This document shows, piece by piece, positions 1 to 5,537 of a stretch of 6,829 bases of DNA. This DNA comes from Bryobacterales bacterium (lineage in GTDB: Bacteria > Acidobacteriota > Terriglobia > Bryobacterales > Bryobacteraceae): contig PKYZ01000490.1 in assembly GCA_003132865.1 (NCBI GenBank), forward strand, positions 1,797 to 8,625. Direction: 5' to 3'. Position 1 is the stretch's first letter; each line of letters starts with the position of its first letter. The position numbers and the translations under genes were made by a program. Below the pieces are notes generated by a model. It saw nothing but the letters and a program-made list of their open reading frames with translations, did not search any database and was not told the origin of the DNA.

Positions 1-510
1 TTTGATTCTAAGTTGCTTACACAAGAAGCTCCGGGCCAAACAGATTGGCCGGTATATTGCAGTTTCCAAGGAGCCTGCCGGTGATTCGGGCAGTTCTACG
101 TAGTCGCCGACTTCCAAGCCAAGTGGATAACTTCGGATGTCCGACGATCCGCCAGAGCCTCCCTTTGTTGACCAGTAAAACACGGCAATATCGGCAGTGC
201 GCCGACGAGGAGTGTTCTGTGAGACTTGCGAACCGGAGGATTCGAACAGGCTCCCACTATCCCGTGTTCCGGCGCACGGCATTTTTGTTCGGTTGCGATC
301 GCGCCCCTTTGCGGGGCCAGCAACCGGAAAGCCTCAGGCTCTGCCGGAGGATCGTTACTCAGGTCTATGACAACCGCTCCCGGTTCTGGCTTCGAATCGG
401 AGCCGCGCGCCTCAGTTAACGGTTGGCGTGGTCGCAACGAATCTCGCGGTCGGAGTACGAGGCCCCACAGAAAGCACGTAGAATGATAGTGCGCTATAGA
501 CGCCGCCATC
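1..510. other. Upstream region without a recognisable gene
   Basis: I see no supportable gene here. The open frames present have no family signature, overlap one another on both strands, and have the composition expected of chance frames in GC-rich DNA. Two small self-complementary motifs occur: an 8-bp palindrome at 295-302 and a hairpin at 303-317 (GCCCC, loop TTTGC, GGGGC). A TATAGA at 495-500 lies just before the kinase start and could be a -10 element giving a very short leader. I found no convincing -35 partner, so no promoter is called. Confidence 0.5.
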
Positions 511-2958
511 ATGTCCGGCCCACCGCAGCCCCAACGCGCCGACGACCCGCTCGCCCCCGGGCAACTTCTCGCCGATCGCTTCCGCGTCACACGCCGTATC
601 GCCCAGGGTGGCATGGGAGTGGTCTACGAGGCCTTTGACGAAAAGCTCGGCCGGCGCATCGCTCTGAAGTGTGCGCGTGGAGGGCACGACCGGCATCTGT
701 CTCCCGAAGTCCGCCTGGCCACCAACGTCAGCCATCCCAATATTTGCAAGATCTACGAAATCCACAGCGCGCAAACTCCCCTGGGGCCGCTGGAATTCTT
801 CACCATGGAGTTCCTCGAAGGGTTCACCTTGAAACGCCATCTGGAAGCAGGGAGAATCGGCCGCAAGGAAGCCGAGGCCATCGCCCGCGATTTGTGCGCC
901 GGCCTGGCGGAGGCGCACCGCCACCAGATCATCCATGGCGACATGAAAAGCGCTAATGTCATCCTGACCAAGAATCCAGACGGAACACCGCGTGCCGTGA
1001 TCACCGATTTCGGCCTTGCCCGCGCCGCCCGCACATCCGGCATCCGAGGCGGCTCGGCGGGGTACATGGCGCCGGAACTGTACGCCGGCCAGCCCACCAC
1101 GGTGGCCTCCGATATCTATGCCCTCGGCGTGATCCTGCACGAACTCGCCTCCGGCTTCCGGCCCGACGAGCTGGTCGCCATGTCGGCGAACACGGTGACG
1201 CAACTCCCGTCCGATCCTCCGGTGCGCCTGGACCACCGCCAGCGACTCGCCGCGCTGAGCCAGGCGCCGCCGCGCCCGCTACGTTCACGCTGGGATCCGA
1301 TTCTCAGAACGTGTCTGCAGACCGACCCGAAGCAGCGATACGAAACGGTGGACCAGATTCGGCTGGCGCTGGGGCCCTCTGTGGCGCGCCGCCGCGTGTT
1401 GATTCTGGCCGGCGCGGTGGCGCTGGCTGCCGTCGCCGCCCTGGCGACGTACTGGCGGTCCACCGCACCGACCCAAACCGTGCGGCTCGATGTCGACGCC
1501 GTGCAGGGCCCGCCCCAACTCGCGGCGAAGGTCCGCCAGCAGATGGCGCAACTCAAGAACAGCCCGCTCATCGCGTTTTCCGTGAACGCTTCGCGAGCTA
1601 CCCATCGCCTGTCGGCCGATGTCACGCCGAAGGCCGGCAAGCTGAGGCTGCATGCTGTGCTGAGCGATCTCCGCTCCGGCGCGCCTGTGACGGAGTGGGC
1701 GGCGGATTATGAGCCGGCGCAATTGCGATACGCCCCGGTGGCCCTGACCGGCGTAGCCAGCAGCACCTTCCATCTTCCGCCGCTCACCACCTATGCCACG
1801 GTCAACGCATCGGCGGCGGCTGCTTATCGACAAGGCATCGCGCTCTTGCCGGATGACCGGAAGCTGGACGAGGCTCTCGCCGCCTTCCAGTCCGCCGCCG
1901 GGCTAGATCCCGATTCGGCGCTGCCACTGGCCGGCCTCGCCGAGGTCCAACGGCGCAAGTATTTTCTAACAGACATCCACTCATGGGAGGATCGAGCGAT
2001 GGCGTCATGGCAGCAGGCGGAGCTGCGAAATCCCGACAGCGCCGAGGTGCATTGCATCGCTGGCCTGCTGGAATATGATCGCAGCCACCCGGATCAGGCT
2101 CTCGCCCGCATGCGCCGAGCTACGGAATTTCAGCCTTCACACCGCGATGCCTACCGCCGCCTCGGCCAACTCTATCATCAGGCGGGACAGTTTCCGGAGG
2201 CTCTCCAAGCCTACATCAAAGCCCAGAGTATTGCGCCCGGGGACGCCCGGATTTACCAGGACCTGGCCCACGTCTATAGCGAGCAATCCAATTTCGCCGA
2301 AGCCTCTAAAGCCCTGCAAAGAGCGGTGGAACTCGCCCCGGATCGCCCGCTTTATCGCAGATTGCTTGCCGCTGCCTATCAGGACCAGGGCCAGTTCAGC
2401 GAGGCGGAGGCCGCACTCCGCACCGTGCTCGCTCAGGAACGCTCTCCAGGCACTCTGAGCGCGCTCGGCCACGTCCTCATGTACCAGAAAAGGGACAAGG
2501 AGGCCATCGGGTTGCTATCGGAGGCCGCCAACCTCGAAGATCAGAACGTCTTCACGTGGCTCTGCCTCGGCCTGGCGAGCCAGCGCACGGGCCGCGCCGC
2601 CGATGCGCGAAGAGCGTTTCAGAAAGGGCTCACCGTCGCCGAACACCAAGTCGTGCAACTGCCCAGGAGTGGCTACTTCCACGCCACTCTTGCCTATTTC
2701 TGCGCCCAAACGGGCCAAACCGGCCGCGCCGGCATAGAAGCTGCCCAAGCTGTGCAACTCGCCCCCCGCCACAACGACACACTATGGCTGGCAACGCTAA
2801 CCTACGAACGCATCGGCAAGCGGGCCACCGCCTTAAGAACGCTGGAGTCCGCACCGCGTTCCCTTATACAAGATATGCGGCGTTGGCCGGAAGCGTCCGC
2901 TTTGACCCATGACGAGGGCTTTTCCCAACTGTTGTCGACGTCAGGCGGACAACGCTGA
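511..2958 (+). CDS. Membrane Ser/Thr protein kinase (PknB-type) with C-terminal TPR array
   Basis: This 815-residue protein is a eukaryotic-type Ser/Thr kinase. The kinase domain spans about residues 24-290, with glycine loop AQGGMGVVY (31-39), ATP-binding Lys53, probable helix-C Glu66, catalytic loop HGDMKSAN (142-149, Asp144), DFG 166-168 and APE 187-189. All core catalytic residues are present, but the Arg before Asp144 is replaced by Gly, making it a non-RD kinase. A hydrophobic span at about 296-314 follows three arginines, so the kinase should be cytoplasmic and the rest periplasmic or extracellular. Residues about 320-430 resemble no domain I know; about 437-785 form some eight TPR-like helix pairs, probably a protein-binding sensor. 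ATG 511 is the start giving a complete kinase domain, though no strong ribosome binding site precedes it. The peptidase cassette begins 97 nt downstream on the same strand, so a functional link is plausible but unproven. Confidence 0.93.
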   Translation: MSGPPQPQRADDPLAPGQLLADRFRVTRRIAQGGMGVVYEAFDEKLGRRIALKCARGGHDRHLSPEVRLATNVSHPNICKIYEIHSAQTPLGPLEFFTMEFLEGFTLKRHLEAGRIGRKEAEAIARDLCAGLAEAHRHQIIHGDMKSANVILTKNPDGTPRAVITDFGLARAARTSGIRGGSAGYMAPELYAGQPTTVASDIYALGVILHELASGFRPDELVAMSANTVTQLPSDPPVRLDHRQRLAALSQAPPRPLRSRWDPILRTCLQTDPKQRYETVDQIRLALGPSVARRRVLILAGAVALAAVAALATYWRSTAPTQTVRLDVDAVQGPPQLAAKVRQQMAQLKNSPLIAFSVNASRATHRLSADVTPKAGKLRLHAVLSDLRSGAPVTEWAADYEPAQLRYAPVALTGVASSTFHLPPLTTYATVNASAAAAYRQGIALLPDDRKLDEALAAFQSAAGLDPDSALPLAGLAEVQRRKYFLTDIHSWEDRAMASWQQAELRNPDSAEVHCIAGLLEYDRSHPDQALARMRRATEFQPSHRDAYRRLGQLYHQAGQFPEALQAYIKAQSIAPGDARIYQDLAHVYSEQSNFAEASKALQRAVELAPDRPLYRRLLAAAYQDQGQFSEAEAALRTVLAQERSPGTLSALGHVLMYQKRDKEAIGLLSEAANLEDQNVFTWLCLGLASQRTGRAADARRAFQKGLTVAEHQVVQLPRSGYFHATLAYFCAQTGQTGRAGIEAAQAVQLAPRHNDTLWLATLTYERIGKRATALRTLESAPRSLIQDMRRWPEASALTHDEGFSQLLSTSGGQR

Positions 2959-3055
2959 CCCAACAGCATGACAAGCTCTTGACTTGCCGGCAACCTTGTG
3001 TTGGGATATAGCGACGCTGTATTTTTTCAGCTCTGTGAAAAGGAGACGAATCAGA
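2959..3055 (+). promoter_or_regulatory. Intergenic leader with nested inverted repeats and possible promoter
   Basis: The gap between the kinase stop and the peptide start carries a perfect 7-bp inverted repeat (CCCAACA 2959-2965, TGTTGGG 2999-3005). Inside it are CAAG/CTTG (2972-2975 and 2978-2981) and a perfect 10-bp palindrome TTGCCGGCAA (2984-2993). TTGACT at 2979-2984 matches a -35 box at five of six positions. The best -10 choices (GATATA 3005-3010, spacing 20; TATTTT 3020-3025, too far) are poor. A good Shine-Dalgarno AGGAG (3041-3045) lies 10 nt before ATG 3056. The repeats could be an operator, an attenuator, or a hairpin separating kinase and cassette transcription. No U-run follows, so a classical terminator is unlikely. 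Confidence 0.35.
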
Positions 3056-3211
3056 ATGGCTGCACAAAAAAAGACGGCGCTTGCCAGGAAGCCACGCAAG
3101 GTCAGCCTCAGCGGCGGTAGCGGCGACGCCGGCTCCGGTTCCGATCTCAAAGGCGGCGGATCAAGCGGCGGCGGTAAGATCAAGAAACCCGCAGCAAAGA
3201 AAAAGAAGTGA
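3056..3211 (+). CDS. Small Lys/Gly/Ser-rich peptide, possible peptidase substrate
   Basis: This gene encodes 51 residues in three blocks: a basic N-terminal part (1-16, with KK, RK and RK), a flexible Gly/Ser stretch (17-40, containing GGSG, GGG twice and two Asp), and a basic tail (41-51) ending in four lysines. It has 12 Lys and 11 Gly and no Cys, Trp or Tyr. No signal peptide or membrane segment is visible. ATG 3056 is chosen because AGGAG lies at the right distance; an in-frame TTG at 2984 would add 24 residues but lacks such a site. The stop overlaps the peptidase start (GTGA, 3208-3211), which strongly suggests a real, translationally coupled gene. I do not recognise a family. It could be a substrate, a processed precursor or a nucleic-acid-binding tail protein; the substrate idea rests only on gene order and the Gly-Gly motifs. 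Confidence 0.7.
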   Translation: MAAQKKTALARKPRKVSLSGGSGDAGSGSDLKGGGSSGGGKIKKPAAKKKK

Positions 3212-3765
3212 GCCCCGGCACGACAACTTGCGGTCTTTCGTTCAAAGTGGCGCGGCAGGAGAGGTCCGAATGGTGTTGGGCGGCCGTGTCGGCCGGCGTC
3301 GATCGCTTTTTTCGCCCGGATTCCACCCATAACCAATGTGACATCGCGGGCTCCGTGCTCAATCTGGAATGCTGCAACGGCGCTCAGCCGGCGCAATCCG
3401 ATGCCTGCAACGCGCCGCATGCGCTGCATCCCGTGCTCGGCCGCTATCACTTGCTGGCGGCCGATCCCATTGTGACGCCCCTGGCCTTCGATCGCCTGCG
3501 TACCGAAATCGATGCCGGACGGCCCGTCTGCGTCCTGATCAAATGGCTGGACGGTCAGGGCCAACTGACTGACCGCGGCCACTTCGTCGCCCTCAATGGA
3601 TACCGCGTGACGCCTGCGCAAAAGCAGTTTGTCTCCATCACCGACCCGATATACGGTTCCTCTGAGATCGCCTTCGAGCAATTCACCAGCGGCAAGGGCG
3701 GCTACCGCGACGGTCGCGGCGTGTGGTTCGCCTCATTCCTGGTAGCCAACGAGGCGGCATCCTGA
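3208..3765 (+). CDS. Papain-like cysteine peptidase (AvrRpt2/C70-like)
   Basis: This 185-residue protein matches the compact papain-like peptidase family of Pseudomonas AvrRpt2 (peptidase C70). Cys23 lies in the signature WCWAAVS (22-28), and Gln17 stands six residues before it, as the oxyanion Gln does in papain. His125 is in GHFVALNGY (124-132), and Asp146 in ITDP is the likely third catalytic residue. A cysteine group (Cys44, Cys55, Cys56, Cys67) with the pattern QC-x10-CC-x10-C is typical, as I recall, of bacterial members. The length fits a bare catalytic domain. No signal peptide is seen, so action in the cytoplasm or after leaderless export is likely. It starts at GTG 3208, overlapping the small peptide's stop by 4 nt, and its TGA overlaps the next ATG. 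The fold and catalytic residues are clear; substrate and role are unknown. Confidence 0.88.
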   Translation: MSPGTTTCGLSFKVARQERSEWCWAAVSAGVDRFFRPDSTHNQCDIAGSVLNLECCNGAQPAQSDACNAPHALHPVLGRYHLLAADPIVTPLAFDRLRTEIDAGRPVCVLIKWLDGQGQLTDRGHFVALNGYRVTPAQKQFVSITDPIYGSSEIAFEQFTSGKGGYRDGRGVWFASFLVANEAAS

Positions 3766-4328
3766 TGCCGCTGATATTCGTCCCACCCCCACCCCCCGTC
3801 TATAGCACCTACGAGCAATCGCTGCTCGATTTCATGGGGCCCCACCCTCCCGCAGCCCAGGTCTATCACCTGCCCGTGGGCACGCTAGGGCTGGCGGAAC
3901 TGGCCGCCGGCGCCAAGCTCGCCGACGTCGTTCCCACCGGTTGTCGCATTCTGGCGTCCTGGCCCGATGCAACCTGGACCTCTTGCGAGATGACCAATCC
4001 CACGCTCTACGGGAACGCCAAATTCCGCAATTTCACGGCGGGCGGTCTTGCCGGCGTGGCCTTCGCGCGGATCGGCCAGGCTCAAGCTCTGGACGCGGTG
4101 CGCAGTGAGGATTACGAGCTCCACTTTCTGAGCGTCCCGGGCATCTACCTGGAAGCCTTGCACCTGGTCTGCAAGGGAAAAGGCGGCGACCTCGTTCTGC
4201 CCCTCGTCTCCATCGATCCACAATTGGGCCTCGACGCCGTCTGCGATGAGGCAACGTTCCTCGCCATAGCGCGCGCGAGCGCCGCGGCTCGCGTCAGAAT
4301 GACCAGCACCGATCCCTTGAGCTCGTAG
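3765..4328 (+). CDS. Uncharacterised 187-residue protein coupled to the peptidase
   Basis: I do not recognise this protein. ATG 3765 shares its A with the peptidase stop (TGATG), which decides the start; a frame extending upstream to 3723 lies inside the peptidase gene and is not needed. The protein starts MPLIFV, followed by five prolines (7-11). It then looks like a mixed alpha/beta soluble domain: a helical stretch at 38-52, a Trp/Cys-containing segment at 60-75, an Asn/Phe-rich segment at 78-90 followed by a small-residue helix (92-112), strand-like YELHFLSVPGIYLEALHLV (117-135) and LVLPLVSI (143-150), and a C-terminal helix (161-178). Cys60, 74, 136 and 160 are spread out. It has no signal peptide or membrane span. 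Its position last in a coupled cassette suggests a partner, inhibitor, adaptor or immunity protein for the peptidase; that is inference. Confidence 0.75.
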   Translation: MPLIFVPPPPPVYSTYEQSLLDFMGPHPPAAQVYHLPVGTLGLAELAAGAKLADVVPTGCRILASWPDATWTSCEMTNPTLYGNAKFRNFTAGGLAGVAFARIGQAQALDAVRSEDYELHFLSVPGIYLEALHLVCKGKGGDLVLPLVSIDPQLGLDAVCDEATFLAIARASAAARVRMTSTDPLSS

Positions 4329-4332
4329 CGAT

Positions 4333-4348
4333 CGGGCGTGTGCGCCCG
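4333..4348 (+). terminator. Short GC hairpin just after the peptidase cassette
   Basis: CGGGCG and CGCCCG form a perfect 6-bp stem around a TGTG loop, starting 5 nt after the stop codon of the 187-residue protein. No T-run follows, so intrinsic termination is doubtful. The 3' arm is also used by the larger RNA fold that starts at about 4338, and the two structures exclude each other. Confidence 0.25.
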
Positions 4349-4809
4349 CGGGAAGACAGGGTCGACAAACCTCCCGCGTCGCACAGCGGAACGCCCGCCG
4401 TAAGGGTCCGTCTTGTGCGCGATAGCCGAGCTTCTTGAGTTCTGATCATGCGCACAGCGCGGGCGCGACTCGGCACTGACTACCGGATTTCGTTCCTCGT
4501 AGCAGACCCCTGATGCGGAATCAGCCAACGAAGTCGGCATAGTCCTGAGCGATGGCCCAGGTAGCTTGTTCGTATCCCAATCGCGGCAGCGGCCCTCAGC
4601 AGTACTCCATACAAATTCCGTTTCTGGAAATTGACGCTCACCGCTCCGTCCGACGGCGCATCCGGAAAGTATCCACTTGACGCTGCCACAAGCGCGGCGG
4701 TGGAACCCAAAGGAACGCGAAGTCCTAGCGCTGTATCGGAAGTGAACCGGCACGAGACGTGCATCGGGAGTGGTTTGATGTGCGGCGCCGGTTCGCTTTC
4801 GATACAGCG
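4338..4809 (+). ncRNA. Large structured RNA, possibly group II intron domain I remnant
   Basis: No protein is recognisable here, but the + strand folds into consecutive helices: TGTGCG/CGCACA (4339-4344, 4380-4385) enclosing CGCGGGA/TCCCGCG (4347-4353, 4372-4378); 7 bp 4414-4420/4450-4456 around GAGCT/AGTTC; a bulged 16-bp helix 4478-4494/4527-4544 around CTGAT/ATCAG (4510-4514, 4520-4524); 4549-4555/4577-4584; 4612-4619/4626-4633; 4638-4644/4697-4703; and an uninterrupted 23-bp helix 4729-4751/4787-4809 around 4758-4765/4777-4784. Wobbles in these helices are G-U on the + strand and would be A-C on the minus strand, which fixes the strand. The GTGTG at 4338 resembles a group II intron 5' end (GUGYG), and the size fits domain I. 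No domain V or reverse transcriptase is in the window, so this would be a truncated intron. An undescribed ncRNA or a structured 3' UTR of the upstream cassette is equally open. Confidence 0.5.
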
Positions 4810-4844
4810 ACTTGAAGGAAGCCGCCCGCGTTTGCGGCGGACGC
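4809..4844 (+). repeat. Left copy of an inverted repeat flanking the recombinase remnant
   Basis: GACTTGAA, one mismatch, GAAGCCGCCCGC, four extra bases (GTTT, 4830-4833) and GCGGCGGACGC are the reverse complement of 5349-5380: 31 of 32 aligned bases agree. Within this copy, ACGCGGG (4841-4847) pairs with the CCCGCGT at 4826-4832, so each copy can also form its own hairpin, as palindromic intergenic repeats (REP-like) do. Confidence 0.7.
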
Positions 4845-4932
4845 GGGCCCTATGGGATTTGAATCGGATTTGGAGATCGACGGCGTCTGGTGGGTACGGT
4901 TTCTGACATCTGGCGCGGCAGAGTGGAGATCT
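4845..4932. other. Unassigned stretch between the repeat and the recombinase remnant
   Basis: The minus-strand recombinase frame stays open through here, but its residues no longer resemble the family. The plus-strand frame starting at 4852 has no family signature either. This is best read as foreign or decayed sequence joined to the recombinase remnant. Confidence 0.4.
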
Positions 4933-5283
4933 ACTGTGTGCCGCGTCGATGAGTCTTGCGACTTCTTCCTGACTCAGGATCGCCGGGAGACGAACGACCT
5001 TCTTCGGATAAGGAGTTTCGTTCGCGCTCCATGGCTTGTTGAGGGTTTTAACGAAGAAGAAGCGCAAGGCCGCCAGCCGTTGCGTCACCGTGTTGGGGGC
5101 CAGTTTTCGCTTGCTGAAAAGCTGTGCCTGATACTCGCGGATGTGCTCCGGACCCAACTGGTCTGGCCGGCGCTTGAAGTATCGTGCAAAATCCTCGACG
5201 GTGCGGATATAGGTGGTTGTTGTACTCTGAGAGTAATTGCGACGCTGGAGTTCCTCCAGCATCATTTTTCGTAAACGGGTCAT
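4933..5283 (-). pseudogene. Tyrosine recombinase/integrase, N-terminal remnant
   Basis: From ATG 5283 the minus strand encodes a typical N-terminal (SAM-like, core-binding) domain of a transposon-associated tyrosine recombinase: MTRLRKMMLEELQRRNYSQS, then the TYIRTVEDFARYF, LGPEHIREYQ and NTVTQRLAALRFFFVKTL motifs (residues 25-81), and the linker LPAILSQEEVARLIDAAH (99-116) that normally leads into the catalytic domain. After about residue 116 the similarity stops. The frame runs on to 4480 with unrelated residues and none of the catalytic Arg, His-x-x-Arg or Tyr positions. The protein cannot recombine DNA. Such recombinases are usually about 290-330 residues and, in my recollection, often travel with IS91-type transposases. 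The break near 4933 is a clean loss of homology rather than a visible frameshift, so a deletion or insertion joint is likely. Confidence 0.8.
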
Positions 5284-5302
5284 AGGGACCTCCTATGACC
5301 CG
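5276..5302 (-). promoter_or_regulatory. Perfect palindrome covering the recombinase ribosome binding site and start
   Basis: CGGGTCATAGG (5276-5286) and CCTATGACCCG (5292-5302) are exact reverse complements around a 5-nt loop. On the minus strand, AGGAGG (5294-5289) lies in the first arm and loop, 5 nt before ATG 5283, and the ATG lies in the second arm. A transcript begun further upstream would hide both in an 11-bp hairpin, a classic way to keep a mobile-element gene silent when read-through transcription enters from outside. The same palindrome could also be a recombinase or repressor binding site. Confidence 0.6.
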
Positions 5303-5348
5303 ACAATACTCCAGTCCAACCCCGCCTGCCAGAACATGGCCACGCGCG

Positions 5349-5380
5349 GCGTCCGCCGCGCGGGCGGCTTCGTTCAAGTC
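5349..5380 (-). repeat. Right copy of the inverted repeat flanking the recombinase remnant
   Basis: GCGTCCGCCGC followed directly by GCGGGCGGCTTC, one mismatch and TTCAAGTC is the reverse complement of 4809-4844, lacking its 4-nt insert. The two copies point toward each other across about 570 nt that include the whole recombinase remnant and its regulatory palindrome. CCGCC/GGCGG within the copy can form a small hairpin. Confidence 0.7.
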
Positions 5381-5420
5381 CGGTTGTGGGAAATGGGATC
5401 ATCCATTCGAAGCTAGCCGA

Positions 5421-5436
5421 TTTCGGCGGACGCGGG
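5421..5436 (+). repeat. Partial third copy of the repeat core
   Basis: TTTCGGCGGACGCGGG repeats the inner half of the left copy (TTTGCGGCGGACGCGGG, 4831-4847) in direct orientation with a single missing G. A third copy outside the pair suggests a dispersed intergenic repeat family rather than simple terminal repeats of one element. Confidence 0.5.
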
Positions 5437-5492
5437 TTGACGGCACCACTCCAAAGGCACTCTGCCCTAAGTTAGCGCCCGTCGGCTTGAAC

Positions 5493-5506
5493 CCCGCTCT
5501 TGCGGG
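5493..5506 (-). terminator. Hairpin downstream of phoU, weak terminator candidate
   Basis: CCCGC, loop TCTT and GCGGG form a 5-bp stem about 32 nt beyond the phoU stop (minus strand). No U-run follows on either strand, so termination would have to be factor-assisted. The rest of 5303-5537 contains only the repeats listed above and nothing I can assign as a gene. Confidence 0.25.
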
Positions 5507-5537
5507 ACAGGCCCGTGGCCTCCAGTCCATAGACCAT

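Noticed and set aside
226..260. TTCGAATC on the minus strand, resembling a tRNA T-loop
   Set aside because: The flanking 5-nt arms do not pair and no anticodon or acceptor stem can be built.
365..412. Second TTCGAAT near 391-397, again T-loop-like
   Set aside because: Only a 4-bp irregular stem forms and no cloverleaf is found.
412..1236. Long minus-strand open frame opposite the kinase, and others at 1116-1833
   Set aside because: They mirror the kinase gene in GC-rich DNA and have no family features; the plus-strand kinase motifs are unambiguous.
4338..4809. CRISPR array or tandem repeats in the RNA region
   Set aside because: The repeats are inverted and of different lengths; no regular direct repeat with spacers exists.
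4811..4860. Resemblance of CTGAAGGAAGC-like sequence at 4811-4822 to class C group II introns
   Set aside because: The similarity is about ten bases, and the same segment is part of a repeat that also occurs at 5349-5380 outside any intron-like context.
5244..5260. Perfect 7-bp hairpin GCTGGAG-TTC-CTCCAGC
   Set aside because: It lies inside the codons for the LEELQ segment of the recombinase remnant, where such symmetry arises easily; no separate function is indicated.
5464..5480. CTAAGTTAGCG resembling an integron attC core site
   Set aside because: No matching partner core or long imperfect stem surrounds it, and the recombinase remnant is not an integron integrase.
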